The notes: generated by a model not told the origin, from the letters alone. A stretch of DNA of 64,000 nt from Pseudomonas sp. B33.4 (GCF_034555375.1 NZ_CP140706.1:3153001-3217000), one strand, 5' to 3'; positions 18,842-27,143 are shown, counted from the stretch's first letter. Numbers and translations: made by a program.

Positions 18842-20131
18842 ATGTTTCAGCAATCCAGCCAGCACGTTGACAGCTACTACGCCCACAGTTGCGCCGATAT
18901 TCTGAGCCATCGACCGACTCTGGAAGGCGAACATGACACTGACGTGGTGATCATTGGCGCAGGCTTCAGTGGCTTGCACACGGCGTTGCGTCTGGCATTG
19001 GCTGGCAAGCGCGTGATGTTGCTGGAAGCCAGTCGAGTGGCGTGGGCGGCGTCGGGTCGTAACGGCGGGCAGGCGATTCTCGGCTGGTCGTGTGATATGC
19101 CGCCGTTGGAGGCTGCGCTCGGTTATGAGCGGGCAAAACGGCTGTGGGATGGCATGCGCTGGGCGGCTGGGGAATTATGCGAGTTGCCCGGACGGCATGG
19201 TTTCGATTGCGACTATCGGCCCGGGCATTTGTGGACGTCGGTGATGCCGCGCCGGGTCAGCCTGCTGACGGAATGGCAACACGAAGCCAGTCACAAGTGG
19301 GGTCATGATGCCTTGCAGTTCATTCCTCGAGAACAACTGCCGGAATGGCTGGCCACTGATCGTTATCAGGCCGGGCTTTACGACCCGCACGGCGCGCACC
19401 TCAATCCGCTGAAACTCGCGCTGGGTCTGGCGGCCGCCATCGAGCGCGCCGGCGGACGTATCCATGAACAAAGCAAAGCGTTGAGTTATCAGGAGGAGGG
19501 CGCAGGTTTTCGCGTCAACACTGAGCGCGGCTCGGTGCGCGCCGATGTGCTGGTGCTTGCCTGCAACGCTTATCTCGATGAACTCGACCCGCAACTGTCC
19601 CGTTGCATTCTGCCGGTGGGCACTTATCAGGTCGCCACCGCGCCGCTGACGTCCGAACAAGCCACCGCGCTGTTGCCGCGCAACGTCTGTGTGACCGATA
19701 ACCAATTCGTCCTCGATTACTTCCGCCGCACGCCGGACAACCGTTTGTTGTTCGGCGGCGGCTGCACTTATCTGGGCGGCATGCCCAAGGACATCGCTGC
19801 GGCAACACGGCCGTTTCTCGAACGCGTATTCCCCCAGCTCAAAGGCGTCGGCATCGAGTTTGCCTGGGGCGGGCATATCGATCTGACGATCAACCGCACG
19901 CCTGATGTCGGCGGCGCGGGCAATCGATATTGGCTGCAGGGCTATTCGGGCCACGGCGTGTTGCCGACGTTGGCTGCAGCGCGCGCAGTGTCCGATGCGA
20001 TACTTGGCGATGCCGATGAACTGGCGCTGTATCAGGGCTTGAGCAATGGCAGCTTCCCCGGTGGCAAGTGTTTCGCAGCACCGCTGGAGGCCATCGGCAA
20101 GGCCTGGTATCGGCTGCGCGACAGCATTTGA
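18842..20131 (+). CDS. PuuB-like FAD-dependent oxidase (gamma-glutamylputrescine oxidase family)
   Basis: 429 residues of the DAO/GlpD-type flavin oxidoreductase family. The FAD-binding motif VVIIGAGFSGLHTALRLA is at about residues 36-53, followed by AASGRNGGQ, characteristic of the PuuB/OrdL group. The C-terminal FAWGGHIDLTINRTPDVG and YWLQGYSGHGVLP are also typical. PuuB oxidises gamma-glutamylputrescine to the aldehyde with release of ammonia and peroxide. The neighbouring glutamine-synthetase-like ligase and cupin regulator support a polyamine or monoamine role, but the amine is not certain. GAGG precedes the ATG. Confidence 0.87.
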   Translation: MFQQSSQHVDSYYAHSCADILSHRPTLEGEHDTDVVIIGAGFSGLHTALRLALAGKRVMLLEASRVAWAASGRNGGQAILGWSCDMPPLEAALGYERAKRLWDGMRWAAGELCELPGRHGFDCDYRPGHLWTSVMPRRVSLLTEWQHEASHKWGHDALQFIPREQLPEWLATDRYQAGLYDPHGAHLNPLKLALGLAAAIERAGGRIHEQSKALSYQEEGAGFRVNTERGSVRADVLVLACNAYLDELDPQLSRCILPVGTYQVATAPLTSEQATALLPRNVCVTDNQFVLDYFRRTPDNRLLFGGGCTYLGGMPKDIAAATRPFLERVFPQLKGVGIEFAWGGHIDLTINRTPDVGGAGNRYWLQGYSGHGVLPTLAAARAVSDAILGDADELALYQGLSNGSFPGGKCFAAPLEAIGKAWYRLRDSI

Positions 20132-20144
20132 TGAGACTTTGACC

Positions 20145-20702
20145 ATGAACAAGCAAGAAGAAATCGCCGCGCTGGCGATCCTCATCCACGACCTGCGCAA
20201 GCACAAGAAGTGGACCCTGAAAGAGCTGGCGGACAAGATCGGCCGTTCGGTGGGTTTCCTTTCGCAGGTCGAGCGCGGACTGTCGCGGCCGACCGTGGCG
20301 GATCTGACCGCGATCAGTGAAACCTTTGGCGTGCCGACCACCTATTTCTACAGCCTGCCCAAGCCCAAGGAATTGCCGTGGGTGACGCGCCCGGACGAGC
20401 GCCGCACGCTGTATTACGCCAACGGCATCACCGACATTCTGGTGTCGCCGCAGATTCGCGCGTCGTTCTCCATGCTCGAAAGTCATCTCGAAGCCGGCGC
20501 GAGCAGCGGCGACCGCCATTTGACCGACAGCTCGGAGCAGGGCGGTTACGTCCTTGAAGGCGAGCTGACCTTATGGCTGGGCGACGACGAAGAACCGACC
20601 ACGTTGAAAGCCGGCGACAGCTTTCAGTTCGACAGTCATACCCGCTGCCGTTACGGCAACCTCACTGAGCAGCTGACTCGCGTGCTCTGGGTCTACACCT
20701 GA
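20145..20702 (+). CDS. XRE-cupin transcriptional regulator (PuuR-like)
   Basis: 185 residues from MNKQEEIAALAILIHDLRK. The frame is open further upstream, but that part overlaps the oxidase gene. An N-terminal helix-turn-helix (WTLKELADKIGRSVGFLSQVERG, residues 24-46) is joined to a C-terminal cupin barrel (about 110-185, EGELTLWLGDDEEP). This two-domain layout is that of PuuR-like repressors of polyamine catabolism, where the cupin senses the amine. It lies 13 bases after the oxidase stop and 21 bases before the ligase start, so all three are co-transcribed. Confidence 0.88.
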   Translation: MNKQEEIAALAILIHDLRKHKKWTLKELADKIGRSVGFLSQVERGLSRPTVADLTAISETFGVPTTYFYSLPKPKELPWVTRPDERRTLYYANGITDILVSPQIRASFSMLESHLEAGASSGDRHLTDSSEQGGYVLEGELTLWLGDDEEPTTLKAGDSFQFDSHTRCRYGNLTEQLTRVLWVYT

Positions 20703-20723
20703 TCACAACAAAGGATGAACACG

Positions 20724-22070
20724 ATGGACGCTGTCTGCGCTGACCTGCTTGCCGAAGTGCGTGCCTTTCGCCAACGCTACCCCGAAGTGCGTTATGTCGA
20801 CCTGATTTCCCTGGACATTCCCGGGCACTTTTATGGCAAGCGTTATCCAATCGACATGCTCGAAAAAGTCGCCGCCGGCAGCACCCTGAAGTTGCCGCAG
20901 AACTGTGTGTTGCTGGGCGTGCAGGGCGGTTTGTTCCCGATTGGCGATTACTGCTTCAACGACGGCGACCCGGATGCCGTGCGCCGCTTGGTGCCTGGCA
21001 CACTAAAACCGGTGACGTGGGAGGCGCAGCCGCTGGGGCAAATGCTGATCACCTCGGACGGCACCGAAAAACCAATCGAATTCGAACCCCGTGAAGTCCT
21101 CGCGCAGGTGCTCAAGCGCCTGGCGCGCAAAGGCATTCACCCGGTGGTGGCGTTCGAGCTGGAGTTTTATCTGTTCGACAAAAAGCTGCGCGATGGCCTG
21201 CCGCAATTCCCCCGCGACGACCTGACTGACGATGCCGATGATCAACCGAACCTGCACATCGAACGGCTCTCACGTTTCGCGCCGGTGCTGGATGACATGG
21301 TCGAAGCGACGCGGGTGCAGGGCATCGACGCCACGGTGATTACCGCTGAACTCGGTCCCGGTCAATTCGAAATCAACTTCAGCCACCTCGACGATGGCTT
21401 GCGTGCGGCCGACTGGGCAGCGTTGTTCTGCCGCAGCACGCGCGGTGTTGCGCTTAAACACGGTTATCGTGCAAGTTTCATGGCCAAGCCGTACTTGCAA
21501 CATCCCGGCAGTGGCATGCATGTGCATGTCAGCGTCTACGATTCGGCGGGCAATAATCTGCTGGCCGCGAATCAGCAACAGGCGTTGCGCCACGCGGTCG
21601 CCGGTTGTCTGGAATTGCTGCCGCACAGCATGCCGATCTTCGCGCCGAACCAGAACTCGATGCGCCGCTTGGGCGGCACGGTGAACACCGCAACCAAAGC
21701 CAGTTGGGGATTTGAGGATCGTGATGCGTGCTTGCGCATTCCCGAGTCGGACGCGAAGAATTTGCGGGTTGAATATCGCTTGGCGGGCGCGGATGCCAAT
21801 CCGTATCTGGTGCTGGCGGCGATTCTGGTGGGGCTGGAGCATGGGCTGGAATCGGGCAAGGAGCCCATTGCGCCGCTGAACGAAGATCGCAGCAGCGGGA
21901 TTGATTTCCCCAAGGAGATGTTCGAGGCCGTGCGTGCGATGCAGCATCAACCGCAATTGCGTGAAGGATTGGGCGCTGAGTTTGTCGACGTGTATTGCGA
22001 GAATAAACGCCAGGATCATTTGGCGTTTATGCAGGACATCAGTGCGCGGGAGTATCGGTGGTATTTGTGA
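20724..22070 (+). CDS. Glutamine-synthetase-like gamma-glutamylpolyamine ligase (PuuA/SpuI family)
   Basis: 448 residues. I chose the ATG at 20724 because AAAGGA lies 7 bases upstream; the ATG at 20715 directly abuts that sequence. The glutamine synthetase catalytic fold is visible: VVAFELEFYLFD and ITAELGPGQFEIN (metal-binding glutamates), GSGMHVHVSVYD (substrate/ATP loop), and RVEYRLAGADANPYLVLAAIL. PuuA-type enzymes join glutamate to putrescine or other amines using ATP, the first step of the gamma-glutamylated pathway. Gene order oxidase-regulator-ligase is consistent. Exact amine unknown. Confidence 0.87.
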   Translation: MDAVCADLLAEVRAFRQRYPEVRYVDLISLDIPGHFYGKRYPIDMLEKVAAGSTLKLPQNCVLLGVQGGLFPIGDYCFNDGDPDAVRRLVPGTLKPVTWEAQPLGQMLITSDGTEKPIEFEPREVLAQVLKRLARKGIHPVVAFELEFYLFDKKLRDGLPQFPRDDLTDDADDQPNLHIERLSRFAPVLDDMVEATRVQGIDATVITAELGPGQFEINFSHLDDGLRAADWAALFCRSTRGVALKHGYRASFMAKPYLQHPGSGMHVHVSVYDSAGNNLLAANQQQALRHAVAGCLELLPHSMPIFAPNQNSMRRLGGTVNTATKASWGFEDRDACLRIPESDAKNLRVEYRLAGADANPYLVLAAILVGLEHGLESGKEPIAPLNEDRSSGIDFPKEMFEAVRAMQHQPQLREGLGAEFVDVYCENKRQDHLAFMQDISAREYRWYL

Positions 22071-22173
22071 TACCTGCAAAAGCAGTCAGCCTTGAAAGGG
22101 GCAGGCGCCGCGACTCCACTATACTGCCCCGCGACATCATGGAAGCTTCGTAACAGGGACGGCGATATCGATC

Positions 22174-23142
22174 ATGAACTACAGACGACTGGGACGCTCG
22201 GGACTCAAGGTTTCCGCAATTGCGATGGGAACCGCGCAATGCAACTGGTGGGTGGATGAGCCTGCTTCACGCCGCTTGTTCGATGCCTATGTCGAAGCGG
22301 GCGGTAACCTGATCGACACGGCGGATGTCTACCCGGTCCTGGGCGACGGTGTCGGTGGCAAGGCCTCGGAAGAGTTCGTCGGGCGCTGGTTGAAAACCAC
22401 GGCCAGCCGCAACCAGGTATTGCTTGCAACGAAGGTGTCCGGGCGCATGGGGGCCGGGCCCAATGACGAGGGGCTTTGCTGGCGACATATCGTCAAGGCT
22501 GTGGAGGGTTCGCTTGCGCGTTTGCAAGTCGACTGCATCGATTTGTATCAGGCCCATGATGACTACGATGACGTTCCGGTCGAAGAAACCCTGCGCGCTT
22601 TCGAACATCTGGTGCAGCGGGGGATGGTGCGTTACATCGGTTGCTCCAACTTCAAGGCCTGGCGCCTGATGAAGTCACTGGCGATCAGCGAGCGCAACGC
22701 ACTGGTCGGCTATGTCAGTGTTCAAGAGCGCTACAACCTGCTCGAACGGCGTCGAGTCGAATCCGAACTGCAGCCATTGTGCGTGGAAGAGGGCGTCGGG
22801 CTGTTGCCGTACAACCCGCTCGCCAAGGGCTTTTTGTCTGGCCTGTACCACCCGCAGGCAAGATTGCCGGATTCTCCGCGCGCGCCCGGTGTACAGAGAG
22901 ACTACTTCAATGAGCGCAACTGGCAGATCCTTGAATCACTGCGTCGGATTGCGCGGGACTGCGACAGTACGTGTACGCAAGTGGCACTCGCCTGGCTGCT
23001 GGCGCAACCAGCGGTGGTGGCGCCCGTGGTGGGGGCCAGTACTGTCGAGCAATTGCGCGAGATCATGGCGTCCCCGCAACTGCACCTGCCGGCCGCCGAT
23101 GTCAGTCATCTCAACCAGATCAGCCAGCCGCCGGTTACTTAG
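22174..23142 (+). CDS. Aldo/keto reductase
   Basis: 322 residues forming a TIM-barrel aldo/keto reductase. The catalytic tetrad can be seen: Asp and Tyr in NLIDTADVYP, Lys in LLATKVSG and His in LYQAHDDYDD. The NADP-binding C-terminal part (QPAVVAPVVGASTVEQL) is intact. Such enzymes reduce carbonyls on small metabolites. It converges with the ribosomal protection gene: the two ORF ends, 23142 and 23146, are 3 bases apart. It could therefore be the left-hand border gene of the peptide cluster or an unrelated neighbour; the sequence does not decide this. Confidence 0.85.
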   Translation: MNYRRLGRSGLKVSAIAMGTAQCNWWVDEPASRRLFDAYVEAGGNLIDTADVYPVLGDGVGGKASEEFVGRWLKTTASRNQVLLATKVSGRMGAGPNDEGLCWRHIVKAVEGSLARLQVDCIDLYQAHDDYDDVPVEETLRAFEHLVQRGMVRYIGCSNFKAWRLMKSLAISERNALVGYVSVQERYNLLERRRVESELQPLCVEEGVGLLPYNPLAKGFLSGLYHPQARLPDSPRAPGVQRDYFNERNWQILESLRRIARDCDSTCTQVALAWLLAQPAVVAPVVGASTVEQLREIMASPQLHLPAADVSHLNQISQPPVT

Positions 23143-23145
23143 CCA

Positions 23146-25119
23146 TCAAGCACTGCTCGCCGGCCGTCCGGCGCGCAAGCCCAGTCTGACTTGCCGCAGG
23201 TAATCCTGGCGGTTGTAAGGGTTGGCCAGGGTGCGCTCCCGTCGAAGCGCGGTACCCGCGATCGGCGTATACGTGGCCAGTTGGCTCTCCATAAAACCGA
23301 GGCCACTGGTGACATCGGGTATCTGGTGCTGCAACTTGTAGATTCGCGTGGTGACGATCGAGCCTTCGATCCGCGCGGTCTCTGCGTCCAGCGTGGTGCC
23401 ATGGATTGTGGCTCCTGCCTTGGCCAGCAAACCATGCACCGCGCTGCTCATGGCCGCCGGCACTTCGATGCTGAATTGGCTGCGTGGCTCGCAGACCTTG
23501 GTGCCGGCGCGAGTGATCGCTGCAGCCAGTACCAGCGGTGTGAGGTGTCGAAAATCAGCCGCAGTGCTTGAGGGCGATGCATAGTCGACGGTGGTCAATG
23601 TCACCTCGCAATCGTGAACCATCCAGCCGCACGGGCCTTCCTTGAGACTCTCGAAGACGGATTCTTCGATCGCTTTGTAGAAACTCGTCGGCATCAGCCC
23701 GGCATGGGCCTGCCGAATAAACGTGAGCCCCGAGCCCGCGGCCCCGGGACTGACACGAATACCGACGGTGGCGAGAAACGGGTTGTCGGGTTCATCGATA
23801 GATTCCTGGGCTTGACCAGACGCTTGCAGGGTTTCAACGCAGATCGCCGAGCTTTCCTCGAAGACCGCCTCTATGGCGTACTCCTCTTGCAACGTGGCCT
23901 GGATGATCTCCTTTTGCACCTCGCCGTACAGCGAGACGAACATTTGCCCTGCTGGATTTCGACGCAAATCGATCAGCGGGTCCTGTTCTGCCAGCAGGCT
24001 CAATGCTTCCCAGAGGGCTTTGGTCTGCGCTGGCAAAGCGGCTGAAACATGGGTTTCGATCGCCGGTGGGGTAAAGGTGTGCGCGGCGGTGTTCCGTTCT
24101 TTGCACGCGCCGATCTGATCACCGATGCGCACGCCTTCAAGCCCGGTGATGCAAGCGATCTGGCCTGCGCGGGCGAGGGTTGCCGGTTGCAGACCGCCGC
24201 TCTCGGAGACCTGAATGGCGGTGATTCTGCTGGTGCCTAGCGGCGTCTCGATCGATTGGCGTACGTGCAGCGTGCCGGCCTGGACGCAAACATGAAAACG
24301 CCGGTGCCCACCCCAGCCCCGGTCGATTTTGAATACCGAGGCGAGCACGGGCGCCTCGGTATCGTGACATTTGGCCGGGGCCAACCGCGTGAGCGTCTCG
24401 ATCATCTGTGCGACACCAACTCCAGTAATGGCGGACCCGGCAAACACCGGATTGATCAGTCCTCTGCCCAGTTGCTCGCGCACTGCTTGCTCAAGGCGCG
24501 AACTTTCGATTGTTTGCGCCGCCGTCACGTAGTCGTGCAACAACGTCTCATCGTGTTCGCACAACACGTCCAGCCACTGTGACGCGACCTCGGCTGACGC
24601 CGGATCAGAGCGCTCGACCGTCGCCTGCGCCGTTCCGGCCTCATGCACAGCGCACAAGGCTAACGGGCGACTCTTGAGTTGTACTTCGAGAGCCTCCAGG
24701 GTGCGCAGAAAATCGGCGCCTTTGCGATCAACCTTGTTGATGAAGAACACATGAGGTATCGCCATGCGTTGCAGGGCATTGACCAGTACTCGGGTTTGCG
24801 CCTGAACCCCCTCGACGGCCGACACCACGACGACGGCGAGGTCCAGCAAGGCAAGCGTACGCTCCACTTCGGCAATGAAATCCGGGTGTCCGGGGGTGTC
24901 CAGCAGATTGACCAGCAGGTGGTTGAGCTCGAACGAGGCCACGGCGGATTTGATCGTGATGCCGCGTTCCCGTTCCAGTAGCAGGTTGTCGGTGCAGGTG
25001 TTGCCCGAATCCACACTGCCCAGGCGCAGACGCGCACCGGCATCGAACAGGATCCGTTCGGTAAGGCTGGTCTTGCCGGCATCGACGTGCGCGAGGATTC
25101 CCAGATTAAGGGACTTCAT
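23146..25119 (-). CDS. TetM/OtrA-like ribosomal protection GTPase (EF-G paralogue)
   Basis: 657 residues. G-domain motifs: G1 LAHVDAGKTSL (9-19), G2 ERGIT (51-55), G3 DTPGH (74-78), G4 NKVD (128-131). The N-terminal run (NLGILAHVDAGKTSLTERIL, GSVDSGNT, TDNLLLERERGIT) is the signature of tetracycline ribosomal protection proteins rather than housekeeping EF-G, and the length is close to TetM (639). Domains II-V follow. These GTPases bind the ribosome like EF-G and eject tetracycline; the actinobacterial OtrA is a producer self-resistance version. Here it diverges from the tiny peptide genes, so I infer self-protection for the neighbouring cluster. AGGAG lies 9 bases before the ATG. Actual tetracycline resistance is untested. 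Confidence 0.85.
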   Translation of the reverse strand: MKSLNLGILAHVDAGKTSLTERILFDAGARLRLGSVDSGNTCTDNLLLERERGITIKSAVASFELNHLLVNLLDTPGHPDFIAEVERTLALLDLAVVVVSAVEGVQAQTRVLVNALQRMAIPHVFFINKVDRKGADFLRTLEALEVQLKSRPLALCAVHEAGTAQATVERSDPASAEVASQWLDVLCEHDETLLHDYVTAAQTIESSRLEQAVREQLGRGLINPVFAGSAITGVGVAQMIETLTRLAPAKCHDTEAPVLASVFKIDRGWGGHRRFHVCVQAGTLHVRQSIETPLGTSRITAIQVSESGGLQPATLARAGQIACITGLEGVRIGDQIGACKERNTAAHTFTPPAIETHVSAALPAQTKALWEALSLLAEQDPLIDLRRNPAGQMFVSLYGEVQKEIIQATLQEEYAIEAVFEESSAICVETLQASGQAQESIDEPDNPFLATVGIRVSPGAAGSGLTFIRQAHAGLMPTSFYKAIEESVFESLKEGPCGWMVHDCEVTLTTVDYASPSSTAADFRHLTPLVLAAAITRAGTKVCEPRSQFSIEVPAAMSSAVHGLLAKAGATIHGTTLDAETARIEGSIVTTRIYKLQHQIPDVTSGLGFMESQLATYTPIAGTALRRERTLANPYNRQDYLRQVRLGLRAGRPASSA

Positions 25120-25255
25120 GGTTGATCGCTCCTGATCATACGGCTGACGAGGCGGGTGTCGGCCGGTCGAACTCCATTCGAATGCGCTGTCTCACGGCGG
25201 ATACTTCCAGTTACCACCGCTGACGGTTGTTTAAACTAGTTGAGGTTTGCAGGTG

Positions 25256-25261
25256 CGTCAA
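25256..25261 (-). promoter_or_regulatory. Possible -35 box of a promoter for the ribosomal protection gene
   Basis: On the minus strand TTGACG (25261-25256) is followed after 17 bases by TAGTTT (25238-25233), a weak -10 match. This would start transcription about 110 bases before the GTPase ATG. It is a pattern match only. Confidence 0.25.
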
Positions 25262-25482
25262 TTCACCACGGACTGTTGCAATTTGTTTCTGTTGTACCTT
25301 TCAACGCGGAAGGTGCCGAATTCTCGAGGCGCGACGGCGGGTAACTTTCTGTACACCGTCACAAATCGCAAAAAACATGATCGGGTTATTTTTCATTTAA
25401 ACCATTGATACACGTCAAAAAACGCCATTGGAACTAACTGGAAGGTTCGTTTTGCCCTGGCAAGAGCCTTTCAAAAACCTTC

Positions 25483-25511
25483 TTGACGTATCTTCGGATG
25501 ACAGCTAAATC
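25483..25511 (+). promoter_or_regulatory. Candidate promoter of the tandem peptide genes
   Basis: TTGACG (25483-25488) and TAAATC (25506-25511) are separated by 17 bases. The -35 matches the sigma-70 consensus at five of six positions; the -10 is poor, so an activator may be needed. Transcription would start near 25518, giving a leader of about 44 bases before the first peptide ATG. The whole 25120-25561 gap (442 bases) is AT-rich relative to its flanks and holds no other gene that I can support. Confidence 0.35.
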
Positions 25512-25518
25512 TTACGGC

Positions 25519-25533
25519 GCTGCAATTTGCAGC
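25519..25533. promoter_or_regulatory. 15-base perfect palindrome at the expected transcription start
   Basis: GCTGCAATTTGCAGC is 7 + 1 + 7 bases of perfect dyad symmetry. It lies just downstream of the candidate -10 and 29 bases before the first peptide gene. It could be an operator or a 5' UTR hairpin. No recognised regulator gene lies in the cluster itself, so the cognate protein would act in trans. Confidence 0.4.
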
Positions 25534-25561
25534 AAACTTTAAATCACATGGAGATAGTGAA

Positions 25562-25618
25562 ATGATCAAATATCAAAGCGTACAAAATCGGATGCTGTCG
25601 GCGCTGTTCATCCTCTGA
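25562..25618 (+). CDS. 18-residue peptide gene, copy 1 (candidate precursor peptide)
   Basis: Encodes MIKYQSVQNRMLSALFIL followed by TGA. GGAG lies 8 bases before the ATG. The peptide is a short polar N-terminal half with basic residues (K3, R10) and a hydrophobic C-terminal half, LSALFIL. It resembles no precursor family that I know. Coding is supported by comparison with copy 2 (25723-25779): 10 of 18 codons differ, 7 of the changes are silent and 3 are conservative (Y/F, Q/N, M/I). I infer a precursor of a peptide natural product made by the downstream operon. A stalling leader peptide or a small secreted or membrane-active peptide are alternatives. Confidence 0.72.
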   Translation: MIKYQSVQNRMLSALFIL

Positions 25619-25722
25619 GAAGCGGTAACTTTTATTCCGGTCGTGTTGAAAGACTTGGCTGCGAATGAAGTAACGGAATCGCATGGATACGCCATGCATA
25701 CTTTCAAAAAAGGAGCTTCAAC

Positions 25723-25779
25723 ATGATTAAGTTCAATAGCGTACAGAACCGAATTCTTTCGGCACTGTTCATCCTCTGA
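25723..25779 (+). CDS. 18-residue peptide gene, copy 2 (candidate precursor peptide)
   Basis: Encodes MIKFNSVQNRILSALFIL and ends in TGA. A strong AAAAAAGGAG precedes the ATG by about 8 bases. The last five codons, from CTG to the stop, are identical in DNA to copy 1, while the bases after the stop and between the copies are unrelated, so the duplication is not recent. A small hairpin (GCATGG, 5-base loop, CCATGC at 25681-25697) precedes it. The terminator at 25817-25843 follows 37 bases after the stop. Function is inferred from context only. Confidence 0.74.
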   Translation: MIKFNSVQNRILSALFIL

Positions 25780-25816
25780 TTGTCCGCTGTACACAAGATA
25801 CCGGTGTCTTGTGAGG

Positions 25817-25843
25817 TACGGCCGAAGCGTTGCTTCGGCCGTA
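25817..25843 (+). terminator. Strong hairpin terminator/attenuator between peptide genes and operon
   Basis: A perfect 12-base-pair stem (TACGGCCGAAGC, loop GTT, then its complement) is followed by TTTAAT. A weaker hairpin (ACAAGATA, CCGG, TGTCTTGT) lies just before it. No promoter is obvious between it and the TPR gene at 25890. Partial readthrough would give many peptide transcripts and few enzyme transcripts, common in peptide-product clusters. Regulated readthrough would make it an attenuator. Confidence 0.75.
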
Positions 25844-25889
25844 TTTAATCTCGACAGCGCAGTTTCTACATGTCATTAGGGAAAGTGAT

Positions 25890-27143
25890 ATGCACAGCAA
25901 ATTGGACGATGCGTTTTCGCGCGCCGTGTTTTTCTATGATGACTCAGGCGCCCATCCGACGAACTGGTCGCGCTCCGTGTGTGCGGGCCTGGCAGAACAG
26001 AACTTCGATGAGGTGCCTTATCGGGTGCCTCAACTGCTTGAACCCTCGACGTTGATTGAGGTGGCGCAGCGCCACGCCATAGGTGTCGACGAACTGGAGT
26101 TTTTTTCCTACCCGATGGATGGCCCGGTGACCAAGGTCAAGTGGTTGGCCGACATGCTGGAGTGGGCCCCGCCAGTGCAGAAATTGAGCCTCGCGCAATG
26201 TCTGGCGGCCAGTTGCAGGTACCGCTACGCCAATCAGGTCCTGACGAAAATCCCTTACGAGGCACTGTTTCCCGACCAGCGTGTGACATTTCATCTGACC
26301 CGGTTCGCCATTCAGAACCGTCTTGAAATGACCACATCGCATCAGGAAGACTTCACTGCGCTCAAAGCATTGCTGCAGGCTCAGCGTATGCCACCGTCCC
26401 GGGTTCTGGACGTTTGCTCGCAGGCGATTGTCTGGAAATTGAAGGGCGACTCCATCGATGATGAGTTGAACAAATGGTTCATCGACGCTGGCGAAAAGGC
26501 CGCCCGGCAGATTGCCTCAAGCGACGCGCCGGTGGATCTGGTTTCGCTGTCATCGTTCTATCGCGGACTGGCCATGGTGCCGGCAGCCCGGGGCGATGTG
26601 GCAACCACGCGGCAATACATGCTGCTGGCCGAAGAATATGCCGATGCGGTCATCCGTGGTGAAAAAGGCGCGAGTATCCCGGCAAGGGAAGCGCGCAAGA
26701 CTGTCTATGAATCCAAGCTCAAGGAAATGCTCTATGTCGCCCGCGACATCGAGAGGGCCCGCCAGGTGGCTGACGAGTTGATCGCCTACGATCCCCACTG
26801 GAGCATCTCCTACCACGAGGCTGCCGAGATCGAAGTCAAGGATCAGCAATGGCAGCGTGCGTTGCAACGTTACCAGCAAGCTTACGATATCGGTTTTCCA
26901 CGAGTGACTTACTCGCAGTACATGATCGGTGCCTGTCACCAGCAAATGGGTAACTTCGATCAGGCATTGGCGGCATTCAAGGGCACCTTGTCGCTGGACA
27001 CAACCAATATATCCGCAGGCGTCGCCGGTTATGGAGTGGCCCTGGAACATGTTCCAGAACAGTTGCCTTACTTCAAGTCCTGCATCGACCGCTGGCATGC
27101 TGACGGTATATTGCCCGACGAATATCGAGGGTTAGTCCAATGA
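25890..27143 (+). CDS. TPR-containing protein, first gene of the peptide-cluster operon
   Basis: 417 residues from MHSKLDDAFSRAVFFYDD; AGGGA lies upstream, and the start is placed after the terminator. There is no signal peptide or membrane helix, so it is cytoplasmic. The C-terminal half has tetratricopeptide-like helix pairs: ERARQVADELIAYDPHW, WQRALQRYQQAYDIGFP, FDQALAAFKGTLSLDTTN. The N-terminal 150 residues match no family that I recognise. TPR domains bind peptides or partner proteins, so a scaffold or precursor-binding role is plausible but unproven. Its stop overlaps the ATG of the next gene (ATGA). Confidence 0.72.
   Translation: MHSKLDDAFSRAVFFYDDSGAHPTNWSRSVCAGLAEQNFDEVPYRVPQLLEPSTLIEVAQRHAIGVDELEFFSYPMDGPVTKVKWLADMLEWAPPVQKLSLAQCLAASCRYRYANQVLTKIPYEALFPDQRVTFHLTRFAIQNRLEMTTSHQEDFTALKALLQAQRMPPSRVLDVCSQAIVWKLKGDSIDDELNKWFIDAGEKAARQIASSDAPVDLVSLSSFYRGLAMVPAARGDVATTRQYMLLAEEYADAVIRGEKGASIPAREARKTVYESKLKEMLYVARDIERARQVADELIAYDPHWSISYHEAAEIEVKDQQWQRALQRYQQAYDIGFPRVTYSQYMIGACHQQMGNFDQALAAFKGTLSLDTTNISAGVAGYGVALEHVPEQLPYFKSCIDRWHADGILPDEYRGLVQ

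Noticed and set aside
18842..22070. Amine oxidase/ligase operon as part of the peptide cluster
   Set aside because: It is a self-contained polyamine-type unit with its own regulator and operator; the intergenic gap and the AKR gene separate it from the cluster.
25548..25565. Five-codon ORF (MEIVK) overlapping the first peptide start
   Set aside because: Its ATG has no binding site of its own and it is not repeated before the second peptide gene; more likely chance.
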